Source: an uncultured Veillonellaceae bacterium (GTDB taxonomy: Bacteria; Bacillota; Negativicutes; Veillonellales; Dialisteraceae). From it: DNA of 64,000 bases. Where the stretch lies: assembly GCA_949286115.1 (NCBI GenBank), contig CASEBK010000020.1:1-64000 (forward strand). The letters are read 5' to 3'. The position numbers were made by a program, and so were the translations under genes. This document shows positions 16,075-27,855 of the stretch, in pieces. Every line of letters begins with the position of its first letter. Position 1 is the stretch's first letter. Under the pieces are notes generated by a model, which had not been told where the DNA came from, did no database searches, and worked only from the letters and a program-made list of their open reading frames with translations.

Positions 16075-17703
16075 ATGTACCTGGCGAAGATCGAGATCGA
16101 CAATTACCGCACATTCCGCCATCTGGAGCTGACCTTTCACGAGCGGGTGAACTATCTCGTGGGGGACAATAACATCGGGAAGAGCAATTTCCTCGACCTG
16201 CTCGAGACGACGCTCTCCGGGAAGGGCTTTCAGGAAAGAGACTTCAAAGATCCGGAGGCGCCCATCTGTGTGACGTACACGCTCTCTTCCGGAGACAGCG
16301 GCGCTGAGGAGACCGTGCGCATCGCCCTCTCCCAGTACATCCACGAGGTGATGCCGCATCTCATCAATGCGGATACAGGGGAGGCGCTGCCGCTGGAATA
16401 CATCCGGCGGATGTACTACATCGCCCAGTCGATCCCCGAAGTGGTCCAGCGGGACCGCGCTGCCCGCACGGCCAAGGAGATCCGAGACCTGTTTGAAGCG
16501 TGTCTCCATTTCGGAGCGGACGAGCGGGCCTGCATCCGGGAGAGCTTCGTCAGGAGCGGCATACCGGTGGAGATGGACGGCCCGGCGGAGACCGTGGCGC
16601 TTCGGCTCATGCAGGCGATCTTCGGAGAGGGGACGAACGGGGCGGGGCGGAGCACCATGCAGGTGCTGTTCGCTGTAGGGACGTACATCCTGGCCCGGCT
16701 CTATCAGAAAAAGAAGAGCCGCGCCGTGCCCTTCGAAGAGATCGTCATGACGGACCGAAAAGGGAAACGGTATCTGCCCGTGCTGGTGAGCATCGACGAG
16801 CCGGAGAACCATCTCCATCCGTACATGCAGCGGGCGATGCTGTCTTTTCTTCAGCGCATACTGAACAACCGGGAGCCCTTCTTCGTCCATCTTCTGCAGG
16901 AGGTGCTCGGCATCGACGGGCTGGACGGGCAGATCTTCGTGGTGACCCATTCGGCAGATGCGCTCATCAATGATTACCGCACGATCATTCGCCTCTACTG
17001 GGGAGAGGGCGGCGAGGTGCGCGCGGCGTGCGGCGCGGCGTTCCATTTCGACAACGAGCTGGAAAAGCACCTCATCATGCATTTCCCGGAAGTGAAGGAA
17101 GCGCTCTACGCGCGGTGCGCCGTGCTGGTGGAGGGGGAGACGGAGTACGGCTCCTTTGAATACTTCGCCCGGACGCTTCGGGCGGACTTCGACTATCACG
17201 GCATCTGCCTCATCAACGCCCGCGGAGAGAGCTCCATCGGCAAGATCGCCCAGCTCATGCGGCGCTTCCACGTGCCGGCAGTGTGCCTCTACGACAGGGA
17301 CGTGATGGACGGGAAGAAGTCTTCGCCGTATGTCTTCTATACGGACCGCATCTGCTATGAGATGGACGTGGTGGACACCTGCCTTGCCAGGGGGAAGAGA
17401 AAGCTTCTGGACGAAGTCATCCGCGAGGTGGGCGAGGGGAGCACCTACGTCTCCTCGGCGCTCGTGAAGAAGGCAAGCCAGAAGCTGGGCCTTGCCCGCT
17501 ATACGAACCGCCCGCGGAAGCTGGAGAACATCTCCGGACGGGACGAGGCGGCGCTGGAATTTTATTATTTCGCCTGGCTCTACGGGAATAAAGGGGTCAT
17601 CATCGGACGGGCGATCGGTCTGGCGCTCACGGAGGGGGAGATCCCGCCGTCGTTCCGCCGAGTCATCGAAGCGGCGGTAGCCTTTTCCCGGGGAAGAGGA
17701 TGA
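16075..17703 (+). CDS. OLD-family ATPase with TOPRIM nuclease domain
   Basis: 542 residues. The N-terminal ABC-type ATPase carries Walker A GDNNIGKSN (30-38), Walker B and signature-like residues around IDEPENHLHP (240-249) and the switch histidine in VTHS (290-293). The C-terminal TOPRIM domain shows VEGETE (352-357) and YDRD (406-409), the metal-binding glutamate and DxD pair. This is the overcoming-lysogenisation-defect family, whose members are ATP-dependent nucleases, several acting in phage defence (Gabija GajA is a relative). No helicase partner adjoins, so it fits the solitary class 1. It stands alone between thiC and the pyrimidine operon. Defence is plausible but unproven. Confidence 0.88.
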   Translation: MYLAKIEIDNYRTFRHLELTFHERVNYLVGDNNIGKSNFLDLLETTLSGKGFQERDFKDPEAPICVTYTLSSGDSGAEETVRIALSQYIHEVMPHLINADTGEALPLEYIRRMYYIAQSIPEVVQRDRAARTAKEIRDLFEACLHFGADERACIRESFVRSGIPVEMDGPAETVALRLMQAIFGEGTNGAGRSTMQVLFAVGTYILARLYQKKKSRAVPFEEIVMTDRKGKRYLPVLVSIDEPENHLHPYMQRAMLSFLQRILNNREPFFVHLLQEVLGIDGLDGQIFVVTHSADALINDYRTIIRLYWGEGGEVRAACGAAFHFDNELEKHLIMHFPEVKEALYARCAVLVEGETEYGSFEYFARTLRADFDYHGICLINARGESSIGKIAQLMRRFHVPAVCLYDRDVMDGKKSSPYVFYTDRICYEMDVVDTCLARGKRKLLDEVIREVGEGSTYVSSALVKKASQKLGLARYTNRPRKLENISGRDEAALEFYYFAWLYGNKGVIIGRAIGLALTEGEIPPSFRRVIEAAVAFSRGRG

Positions 17704-17712
17704 GATAAGCTC

Positions 17713-17741
17713 TTGAATTTTGCGCCCATCTTCGATATGAT
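17713..17741 (+). promoter_or_regulatory. Promoter of the pyrimidine operon
   Basis: TTGAAT (17713-17718) and TATGAT (17736-17741) are 17 bp apart, about 110 bp before pyrB. Confidence 0.65.
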
Positions 17742-17771
17742 TTATGGGAATGTGTATTTTGTGATTTATCA

Positions 17772-17817
17772 GAAGGAAAACTCATGACGGAATACTTTTT
17801 CCGCGGGGTTTTCCTTC
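17772..17817 (+). promoter_or_regulatory. Hairpin in the pyrB leader
   Basis: GAAGGAAAAC (17772-17781) and GTTTTCCTTC (17808-17817) are perfect 10-bp inverted repeats with a 26-nt loop that contains an in-frame ATG (17784). It may act in attenuation or translation control of the operon. I see no PyrR-binding consensus. Confidence 0.4.
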
Positions 17818-17852
17818 GGCTGCGCAGACCGCGCATGGGAAAGGAGGCCGAC

Positions 17853-18818
17853 ATGGGAGAGATCAGGCTCACCGGACGTTCCATCCTGGGATTGGAGGAT
17901 CTCACCGCTGACGAGATCCGCCGCGTGCTGGAGATGGCGGATCAGATGAAGCGGATAGTGCTTTCGGGAAATAAGAAGAAGGATTACCTCAAAGGGAAAT
18001 CCGTGGTCACCGTTTTTTCGGAAGCGTCTACGCGCACCCGCAGTTCTTTTGAATTGGCGGGAAAATATCTCGGTGCGGATGTAGTGAATATTACAAAGAG
18101 CGGCAGCTCGATGACGAAAGGGGAGAGCATGAGAGATACCCTCCTGACAGTATCTGCCATGGGGGTCGATGCAGTGATCATTCGTGATTCGTCAGAGGGC
18201 GCCGCTGTTTTTGCGTCCGGGGTATGGAGCCCCATGGTGAAGACGCCGCTGGTCTTCAATGCCGGCGACGGCGCGCACGAGCATCCCAGCCAGGCGCTGC
18301 TCGATCTCTACACGGTGCGGCAGGCGGGCATTCCCTTCGAAGGGATGAAGTACGTCATCCTGGGGGACATCCTCCACTCCCGCGTGGCGCGGAGCGACAT
18401 CTACGGCTTCCTCAAGATGGGCGCGGAGGTGCACCTCTATGGCCCGCGGACGCTCGTGCCGAAAGAGCTCGAAGACATGGGCGCCATCATTGACGACAAC
18501 ATGGAAGATGCGCTCCGCGGGGCGGACGCCATCAATGTGCTCCGCATCCAGCTCGAACGGGCGGCGGCAGGCTTCTTCCCCACGCTCCGCGAATACGCCC
18601 GCATCTTCGGCCTCAACGCGGAGCGGCTCCGCCTCGCCAAGCCGGGCGCGGTGGTGCTCCATCCCGGTCCGATGAACCGCGGCGTGGAGATCGCCTACGA
18701 CGTGGCCTATGACGAGCAGTCCATGATCCAGGAAGAAGTGCGGAACGGCGTGGCCATCCGCATGGCGCTTCTGTATTTGACACTGACGGAGGGAAAAGAC
18801 CTTGAAGCTGATCATTAA
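17853..18818 (+). CDS. pyrB: Aspartate carbamoyltransferase catalytic subunit
   Basis: 321 residues. The carbamoyl-phosphate loop EASTRTRSSFE, the HEHPSQALLD stretch, GDILHSRVARS and LHPGPMNRGVEI are all diagnostic. It joins carbamoyl phosphate and aspartate, the first committed step of pyrimidine synthesis. ATG 17853 has AAGGAGG six bases before it; the frame runs up to an ATG at 17784 inside the leader hairpin, which I judge too early. No pyrI regulatory subunit follows. First gene of pyrB-pyrC-carA-carB-pyrK-pyrD, overlapping pyrC by 17 nt. Confidence 0.97.
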   Translation: MGEIRLTGRSILGLEDLTADEIRRVLEMADQMKRIVLSGNKKKDYLKGKSVVTVFSEASTRTRSSFELAGKYLGADVVNITKSGSSMTKGESMRDTLLTVSAMGVDAVIIRDSSEGAAVFASGVWSPMVKTPLVFNAGDGAHEHPSQALLDLYTVRQAGIPFEGMKYVILGDILHSRVARSDIYGFLKMGAEVHLYGPRTLVPKELEDMGAIIDDNMEDALRGADAINVLRIQLERAAAGFFPTLREYARIFGLNAERLRLAKPGAVVLHPGPMNRGVEIAYDVAYDEQSMIQEEVRNGVAIRMALLYLTLTEGKDLEADH

Positions 18819-20094
18819 AAACGGCACCATCATCAATCCCGCCATGCACCAGCATGAGACGGGCGACGTGGTCATCAAAAACGGGCGGATTCTCTCCGTC
18901 GGGCCCGCGGCGGAAGACGATCCGGCGGCGGTCGTATACGATGCGAAGGGATGCTTCGTCCTGCCGGGGCTCATCGATATGCACGTCCATCTCCGCGAGC
19001 CGGGACAGGAAGCGAAGGAAGATATCCATACGGGCACGCAGGCGGCGGCCTCCGGCGGCGTGACCCGCGTGGCTACCATGGCAAACACGGCGCCGGTCAT
19101 CGACAATGCGGCGGTCCTCCGGGACGTGCAGGAGCGCGCCGAGCGGCAGGGCGTGGTGAAAGTGAGCATCATCGGCTCCGTGTCGAAGAATCTCGAAGGA
19201 AAGCAGCTCTCCGAGATGGGCGACATGGCGGCGGCAGGGGCAGTCGCTTTTTCCGACGACGGCCACTACGTGGAGAGCGCCAATTTCATGCGCCGCGCTA
19301 TGGAGTATGCTCACATGTTCGGCAAGATGGTCATCGATCATGCGGAAGACACCACCATGTGCGCCGGCGGCTACATGAATGAAGGGAAAGTCTCCTACCG
19401 CCTCGGCGTGACGGGACGGCCGGCAGCGGGGGAAGATCTGGCGGTGGCAAGAGACATCATCCTCGCTAAACTCACCGGTTGCCACATGCATGTGGCGCAC
19501 CTCAGCTCGAAAGGCGCGGTGGAGCTCGTGCGCCGCGCGAAGGCGGACGGACTGCCTGTCACGACGGAAGTGACGGCGCAGCACCTCTTTTTCACCGACG
19601 AATGCCTCCGGGGCTACGACACGGCTTTCAAGATGGCGCCGCCCATCCGCACGGAAGAAGACCGGCAGGCGCTCATCGAAGGCGTCCTGGACGGCACCAT
19701 CGACGCGATCATCACAGACCATGCGCCGCATACGAATGAAGAAAAAGACGTGCCTTTCTGCTGCGCGCCGAACGGCATTGCCGGTCTGGAGACGTCGCTC
19801 TCCGCGGTGCTGACCGAGCTCTACCACAAAGGAAAGATCACGATCGACCGCATCGCTGAGCTCATGTCCGTCAACCCTGCACGGCTCCTCGGCGTGGAAG
19901 GGGGCGTCCTCAAAGAAGGCGCGCCGGCGGATGTGACCGTGGTCGATCCGGAGAAGGAGTGGACGGTCCACGGCAAAGACCTCTATACGAAAGCCCTCTT
20001 CACACCCTTTGAAGGCATCACCCTGAAAGGCCGGGCGGTGCTCACCGTGGTGGACGGAGAGATCGTCATGAAGGAAGGACAGGTGCTCAAATGA
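18802..20094 (+). CDS. pyrC: Dihydroorotase
   Basis: 430 residues of the type I dihydroorotase/amidohydrolase family. The metal-site DMHVHLREPG, the FSDDGHYV and IDHAEDT regions, HVAHLSSKGA and DHAPHTNEEK provide the zinc ligands and catalytic aspartate. It cyclises carbamoyl-aspartate to dihydroorotate. The start is TTG 18802, placed after GGAGGG (18789-18794) and giving the expected MKLIIKNGTI opening; the gene overlaps the end of pyrB, implying coupled translation. Confidence 0.97.
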   Translation: MKLIIKNGTIINPAMHQHETGDVVIKNGRILSVGPAAEDDPAAVVYDAKGCFVLPGLIDMHVHLREPGQEAKEDIHTGTQAAASGGVTRVATMANTAPVIDNAAVLRDVQERAERQGVVKVSIIGSVSKNLEGKQLSEMGDMAAAGAVAFSDDGHYVESANFMRRAMEYAHMFGKMVIDHAEDTTMCAGGYMNEGKVSYRLGVTGRPAAGEDLAVARDIILAKLTGCHMHVAHLSSKGAVELVRRAKADGLPVTTEVTAQHLFFTDECLRGYDTAFKMAPPIRTEEDRQALIEGVLDGTIDAIITDHAPHTNEEKDVPFCCAPNGIAGLETSLSAVLTELYHKGKITIDRIAELMSVNPARLLGVEGGVLKEGAPADVTVVDPEKEWTVHGKDLYTKALFTPFEGITLKGRAVLTVVDGEIVMKEGQVLK

Positions 20095-21151
20095 AAGGTT
20101 ATCTCATCCTGGAGAATGGAGCCCGCTTTGAAGGGGAGCTCCTCGGAACGGCGGAAGGGCTTGGCGAGGTCGTATTCAATACGGGCATGACGGGGTATCA
20201 GGAATGCTTCACGGACCCGTCCTATGAAGGGCAGATCCTGACGCTCACCTATCCGCTCATCGGCAACTACGGCGCGAGCAATGAATTCATGCAGAACGCG
20301 AAGCCGGCAGCGGCAGGCTACGTGGTGGATCAGCTCTGCTTCCATCCGAGCAACTGGGAGTGCAAAGAGCCCATTTCCGACTTCATCGAGCGGTACCGCG
20401 TGCCCTGCCTCTACCATGTGGACACCCGCGCGGTGACGCGGACGCTCCGCACAAAAGGCGTCATGAAAGGCATCATCGTGAGCGCCGAGCGCACGGAAGA
20501 AGAGATCAAAGAGCTCCTCTCGCAGCCGCTCCATCACGATCAGGTGGAGCGCGTCACCACGGCCGTTCCCTATACCTATGGAAACGGCACGTACCACGTG
20601 TCGCTCCTCGACTGCGGCCTGAAGAAGAATATCCTGAAGAGCCTTGCGGCCAACGACTGCACGGTGCATGTCTTCCCGGCGCACACGCCGGCGGAAGAGC
20701 TTCTCGCCATCGCCCCGGACGGCATCTTCCTCTCGCCCGGACCGGGGGACCCGGAGGACCTCACCTATGTGGTGGAGACGGTGAAGAAGCTCATAGGAAC
20801 GAAGCCCATCTTCGGCATCTGCATGGGCATCCAGGTGCTGTCCCTTGCTTTCGGCGCGCACACCTTCAAGCTGCCCTTCGGCCACCGCGGAGCGAACCAC
20901 CCGGTGAAGGACCTCCGTACGGGCCGCGTGTACATCACGAGCCAGAACCACGGCTACGCTGTCTCTGACGAGGGACTGCCGGACTGCCTCGAAGTGACCT
21001 ACCGGAGCGTGAACGACGGCACCATCGAAGGGTTCCGCCACAAGACGCTTCCCATCCAGGCGGTGCAGTACCATCCGGAAGCCGCGCCGGGACCGACGGA
21101 CAATTTCTATCTCTTCACTCAGTTTAAGGAAGCAATGGAGGCCGCGCGCAA

Positions 21152-21155
<4 letters not shown>
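20091..21155 (+). CDS. carA: Carbamoyl-phosphate synthase small subunit
   Basis: 354 residues. The N-terminal domain holds [14 protein letters not shown] and [13 protein letters not shown]; the C-terminal class I glutamine amidotransferase has IFGICMGIQ with the nucleophile cysteine and [11 protein letters not shown] with the His/Glu pair. It hydrolyses glutamine and passes ammonia to CarB. The ATG overlaps the pyrC stop by 4 nt (ATGA). Confidence 0.97.
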
Positions 21156-24352
<3,197 letters not shown>

Positions 24353-24355
24353 GCC

Positions 24356-25123
24356 GTGGCAGGATACATCGAAAAAGGGGCCATCCGCCGGCATGAGCTG
24401 GTGGGGCCTGAGATCTGGCGCATGGAGATCGAGCTGCCCCGCACCGCCCGCGAAGCGAAGCCGGGCCAGTTCATCGATATCCGCATTCCCGACGGCACGC
24501 GCATCCTCCGCCGGCCCATCTCCATTGCCGGGACCGATCCCGGCCGGGGCCTCGTGGAGATCTTCTACCGCGTGGTAGGCAAGGGCACGGAGATCCTTTC
24601 CCATCTGAAGCCGGGCGAAGTCATCGACAGCCTGGGACCGCTCGGCCGGGGATTCACCATTCCTGAAGGGCACATCGTCGGCGTGGGCGGCGGCGTGGGC
24701 ATCGCGCCCATCCTCTTCACCGCGCGGCGCACCGCCCCCGGACAGATGACCGTCGCCATCGGCGGGCGGAACCGGGACGAAGTGTTCTGGAAAGATTTCT
24801 TCCCGAAGACGCTCCGCGAGCTCATCGTCACCACCGATGACGGCTCCTACGGGGTGAAAGGTTTTGCCATCGCGGCGCTGCCGGAGCTCTTTGCGAAGGG
24901 CGACGTGGCGGAAGTGGTCACCTGTGGACCGGGCATCATGATGAAGAAGACCGCCGAGCTCGCTGAGGCGGCAGGCATTCCCTGCGAGGCCTCCCTCGAG
25001 CGGCGCATGGGCTGCGGCACCGGTGGGTGTCTGGCCTGCGTGTGCGACCGGCGGGACGGCAAAGGCCATTACAAAGTGTGCCTCAACGGCCCGGTGTTCA
25101 ATACGAAGGAGGTCATCTTATGA
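24356..25123 (+). CDS. pyrK: Dihydroorotate dehydrogenase electron-transfer subunit
   Basis: 255 residues of the ferredoxin-reductase type. FAD-binding marks include RILRRPISIAG, an NAD-binding VGGGVGIAPI stretch follows, and near the C-terminus CGTGGCLACVC plus a later cysteine (KVCLNG) ligate a [2Fe-2S] cluster. PyrK carries electrons from PyrD's FMN to NAD. It begins with GTG 24356 and the AAGGAGG (24343-24349) within the end of carB. Its presence means the partner PyrD is class 1B. Confidence 0.95.
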   Translation: MAGYIEKGAIRRHELVGPEIWRMEIELPRTAREAKPGQFIDIRIPDGTRILRRPISIAGTDPGRGLVEIFYRVVGKGTEILSHLKPGEVIDSLGPLGRGFTIPEGHIVGVGGGVGIAPILFTARRTAPGQMTVAIGGRNRDEVFWKDFFPKTLRELIVTTDDGSYGVKGFAIAALPELFAKGDVAEVVTCGPGIMMKKTAELAEAAGIPCEASLERRMGCGTGGCLACVCDRRDGKGHYKVCLNGPVFNTKEVIL

Positions 25124-26031
25124 ATCTGGCCATCGACTTCCTCGGCATGCCCATGAAGAATCCCATCATCGCCGCCTCCGGCACCTTTGGATTCGGACTG
25201 GAATACGCCCGCTACATGGATCTCAATCGGGACGTGGGGGCGATCTCTCTCAAGGGACTGGCCTGCGAGCCCTGGAGCGGGAACGCCGGCGTGCGCGTGG
25301 CGGAGACGCCGGCAGGCATGCTGAACTGCATCGGGCTTGAAAATCCCGGCGCGGAATATTTTAAGAAATATTATCTGCCGGAGCTCCGCCGCTACGACGT
25401 GCCGCTCATCGCAAACATCGTGGGCCACACGGAAGAAGAGTACGGCCGCGTGGCCGAGATGCTCTCCGTGCCGGGCATCTCGGCGATCGAGATGAACATC
25501 TCCTGTCCGAACGTGAAGAACGGAAGCCTTGCCTTCGGCACGCACCCGGAGACGGCAGCGGAAGTGACGCGCATCGTGAAGACGCACACAGACCTTCCGG
25601 TGATGGTGAAGCTCTCGCCGAACGTGACGGACATCGTGGCCATCGCAAAGGCGGTGGAAGAAGCGGGGGCCGACGCGATCTCCCTCATCAATACGCTCAT
25701 GGGCATCGCCATCGACCTTAGGACCCGCCGGCCTATTCTGGGCAATATCACCGGCGGTCTCTCCGGCCCGGCGGTGAAGCCCGTGGCGCTCCGCATGGTG
25801 TGGCAGGTGGCAAAAGCAGTCCATATCCCCGTGTGCGGACTGGGCGGCATCATGACCGGCGAAGACGCGGCGGAATTTATAGTGGCCGGCGCGTCTGCCG
25901 TGCAGGTGGGCACCGCTACTCTTTCGAGCCCCGATGCCATCCCGCGCATCGCCTCCGAGCTCGCCGCCTGGGGCGACGCGAACGGCGTAGCGAACGTCTC
26001 CGACCTCACGGGCACGCTCGTGACGGACTGA
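25120..26031 (+). CDS. pyrD: Dihydroorotate dehydrogenase, class 1B catalytic subunit
   Basis: 303 residues. AASGTFGFGLEY and ISLKGL bind FMN, MNISCPNVKNG carries the class 1 catalytic cysteine, and SLINTLMGIAID and CGLGGIMTGEDAAEF complete the barrel. It oxidises dihydroorotate to orotate in the cytoplasm, with PyrK as electron acceptor. ATG 25120 overlaps the pyrK stop (ATGA) and has AAGGAGG upstream; the frame is open further back inside pyrK. Last gene of the operon. pyrE and pyrF, needed to reach UMP, are not in the window. Confidence 0.96.
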   Translation: MNLAIDFLGMPMKNPIIAASGTFGFGLEYARYMDLNRDVGAISLKGLACEPWSGNAGVRVAETPAGMLNCIGLENPGAEYFKKYYLPELRRYDVPLIANIVGHTEEEYGRVAEMLSVPGISAIEMNISCPNVKNGSLAFGTHPETAAEVTRIVKTHTDLPVMVKLSPNVTDIVAIAKAVEEAGADAISLINTLMGIAIDLRTRRPILGNITGGLSGPAVKPVALRMVWQVAKAVHIPVCGLGGIMTGEDAAEFIVAGASAVQVGTATLSSPDAIPRIASELAAWGDANGVANVSDLTGTLVTD

Positions 26032-26052
26032 TGGCGCACACGGATACATAAA

Positions 26053-26106
26053 ATAAAAGGCCGCATCCCCTGAAATGAACTTTCGGGGGATGCGGCCTTT
26101 TGTTTT
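26053..26106. terminator. Terminator of the pyrimidine operon
   Basis: AAAAGGCCGCATCCCC pairs with GGGGATGCGGCCTTTT, a 16-bp stem with A and T flanks that can work in both directions. Confidence 0.92.
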
Positions 26107-26136
26107 ATTCGTGCGCTGCGCGCGGGCGCATAGGAA

Positions 26137-26166
26137 AAGAGCATTCCTCTGTGGGAATGCCCTTTT
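26137..26166 (-). terminator. Terminator of the DUF362 gene
   Basis: Read on the minus strand, GGCATTCC and GGAATG(C) pair and are followed by CTCTTTTCC, 10 nt after the minus-strand gene. Confidence 0.55.
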
Positions 26167-26176
26167 GTTTTTGCCC

Positions 26177-27184
26177 TTATTCTTCTGCCTGGAAGGGGAC
26201 CACGTGAGCCACGGCTTCGGCCGGGGTGATGATCTCATCTTTATTGTCGATGTCGATGAGCTCGTATCTGTCATTCCCCATGCGGAGCTCCTTCATGTAG
26301 GAGAGCTGACGGAGCCCGTGGCGGGTCTCGATGCGCTCCACCAGGTCGTGGTGGTCGCTCTCTTTGAGCGCATACACCAGGTCGATGGAGGCCTGATCGG
26401 CGGCGAGGATGTCCAGCGAGGCGACGATGCCGATGTTCGGCGTGACCACCGGCGCGGCGGCGGTGCCTTCGCAGTCGCAGGACACAGACATATTACGGAG
26501 CACGTTCACGAACGAGATGCGGCTTTCAAAATGATCCACCACCGCTTTCGTCGATTCGGTCATGCGCTCCATAAATTCTTCTGTCTTGATGTCCCACTGA
26601 TCGTCCGAGCCCGGCGTGGTGTGGATCATGGCCTTGCCGATGCGGCCGTCCGCGCAGCCGATGCCGATGTTCTTGTCGGAGCCGCCGAAGCCGCCCTGCA
26701 CGTGCCCTTTGAAATGGGTGAGCACGAAGAGGGAGTCGTAGTCGAGAAGATGGCTCCCTACGGACATCTCGGTGAACCATTTGCCGCCGGTGACGGGGAG
26801 CATCGCTGTGCCTTCTTCATCCATGATGTCCACCGGACAGAAGGTCCAGCCGTTCGTCTGAAGCGTCTGACGGTGGAGCTCCGTGGTGTGGCGGCCCCCT
26901 TCGTAGTAGGCGTTCGTCTCCACGATGTGCGCGCCGGGAAGATCGCTCTCGATGAGCGCCTTCACCCACGGGCGGGGGATGATATTCGGTCCGTGAGGCT
27001 CGCCGGTGTGGAGCTTGATGGCGATGCGGCCGGTGAGATTTTCACTCACCCGGTGGAAGATCTTCCGCAGTCCCTCTGCGGAGAGATCGCGCGTGAAATA
27101 TACGGCGGATTCACGGCCGCTCCGCTCGGCATAGGGGACGTAGCGGTCGCCGCCGGTCCCGGGAATGGGTCTCTGTTTTTCCAT
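26177..27184 (-). CDS. DUF362-domain protein
   Basis: 335 residues matching the DUF362 pattern: an early IAIKLHTGEPH, the middle HFKGHVQGGFGGSDKNIGIG, and a C-terminal half with scattered acidic residues. DUF362 proteins often accompany ferredoxin domains and have been linked to iron-sulphur or redox enzymes, but this one has no 4Fe-4S motif of the CxxCxxCxxxC type, only a lone SCDCEG. No signal peptide. ATG 27184 is chosen for the GGGAGG seven bases upstream; ATG 27199 lies before that site. Function unknown. Confidence 0.85.
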   Translation of the reverse strand: MEKQRPIPGTGGDRYVPYAERSGRESAVYFTRDLSAEGLRKIFHRVSENLTGRIAIKLHTGEPHGPNIIPRPWVKALIESDLPGAHIVETNAYYEGGRHTTELHRQTLQTNGWTFCPVDIMDEEGTAMLPVTGGKWFTEMSVGSHLLDYDSLFVLTHFKGHVQGGFGGSDKNIGIGCADGRIGKAMIHTTPGSDDQWDIKTEEFMERMTESTKAVVDHFESRISFVNVLRNMSVSCDCEGTAAAPVVTPNIGIVASLDILAADQASIDLVYALKESDHHDLVERIETRHGLRQLSYMKELRMGNDRYELIDIDNKDEIITPAEAVAHVVPFQAEE

Positions 27185-27289
27185 GGTGATTCCTCCCATC
27201 TATATGACTTCTTCTTTTGTTATACCATATCGGCGGCGTTTCTCCTATGACGGGGAGAAGGAGCCGCGGCCGATACCTCAACAGAAAGA

Positions 27290-27325
27290 GAAGCGCGGGC
27301 GCCTTTTCCCAGGCGTCCGCTTCGT
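27290..27325 (-). terminator. Terminator after the small exported protein gene
   Basis: On the minus strand GAAGCGGACGCC and GGCGCCCGCGCTTC pair imperfectly and are followed by TCTTTCTGTT, just after the stop at 27329. Confidence 0.5.
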
Positions 27326-27328
27326 TTC

Positions 27329-27661
27329 TCACTTCTGCTGCGCTTCCTGCTGAGCCGCCCGCTGGTCGGCGAGCTTGTCCTGCATGTTGGCGGCCCGGTC
27401 CCGCACGGCGTCGCTCTGGGCCTGCGTGCGGTTCGACGGGTCGCCCGGGCGGACCTGCTCGCGGTAGCGCTGCTGCCGCGCTGTGCGGGCCTGCCGACTC
27501 TGGTGACGGAGCTGGGTGTCGCGCTGGGCGTTCTGCTGATGGAGCGCGCGGTTCGCCTGAGCAGCGGCGCGGTTCGTAGCCGGCGCGGCCATGGCGGGCG
27601 CTGCGGCCGCGGAGAAGAGCGCCGCGGCGGCGAGAGTGAGGGCGATCAGTTTCCGTTTCAT
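27329..27661 (-). CDS. Small exported Gln/Arg/Ala-rich protein
   Basis: 110 residues. A clear Sec signal peptide (MKRKLIALTLAAAALF, cleavage near AMA-AP at about residue 25) is followed by a low-complexity helical segment rich in Gln, Arg and Ala with no cysteine. I do not recognise a family; it may be a periplasmic chaperone-like or envelope protein. On the minus strand GGAGG precedes the ATG. It is divergent from hisZ, sharing the 27662-27855 intergenic region. Confidence 0.72.
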   Translation of the reverse strand: MKRKLIALTLAAAALFSAAAAPAMAAPATNRAAAQANRALHQQNAQRDTQLRHQSRQARTARQQRYREQVRPGDPSNRTQAQSDAVRDRAANMQDKLADQRAAQQEAQQK

Positions 27662-27801
27662 GGAGACCTCCTTTATGTATTAAAAATAATTCCTTATCCA
27701 TCTTTACTATATCACAAAGGACAGGGCGGGACACGGAGCGGGGGCATCTTTTTCCGCGGCCTGGGCCAAAATTTTACAGGAAATTTTCTTTACTTTTCTT
27801 C

Positions 27802-27830
27802 TTTATCGTGGTAACGTATTACCATATACA
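27802..27830 (+). promoter_or_regulatory. Histidine operon promoter with palindromic operator
   Basis: TTTATC (27802-27807) and TATACA (27825-27830) are 17 bp apart. The spacer contains the perfect palindrome TGGTAA-CGTA-TTACCA (27809-27824), the usual place for a repressor site. The cognate repressor is not in the window. No his leader peptide or T-box is visible. Confidence 0.6.
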
Positions 27831-27855
27831 AAACAGAAAGACATAAGGAGGATAT

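Noticed and set aside
14338-17271. Open frame of 977 codons on the minus strand
   Set aside because: It is antisense to thiC and the OLD-type gene and crosses the riboswitch; no family pattern or binding site supports it.
17704-17852. PyrR-binding attenuator before pyrB
   Set aside because: A hairpin exists, but the conserved PyrR-binding loop sequence is not present and no terminator follows it.
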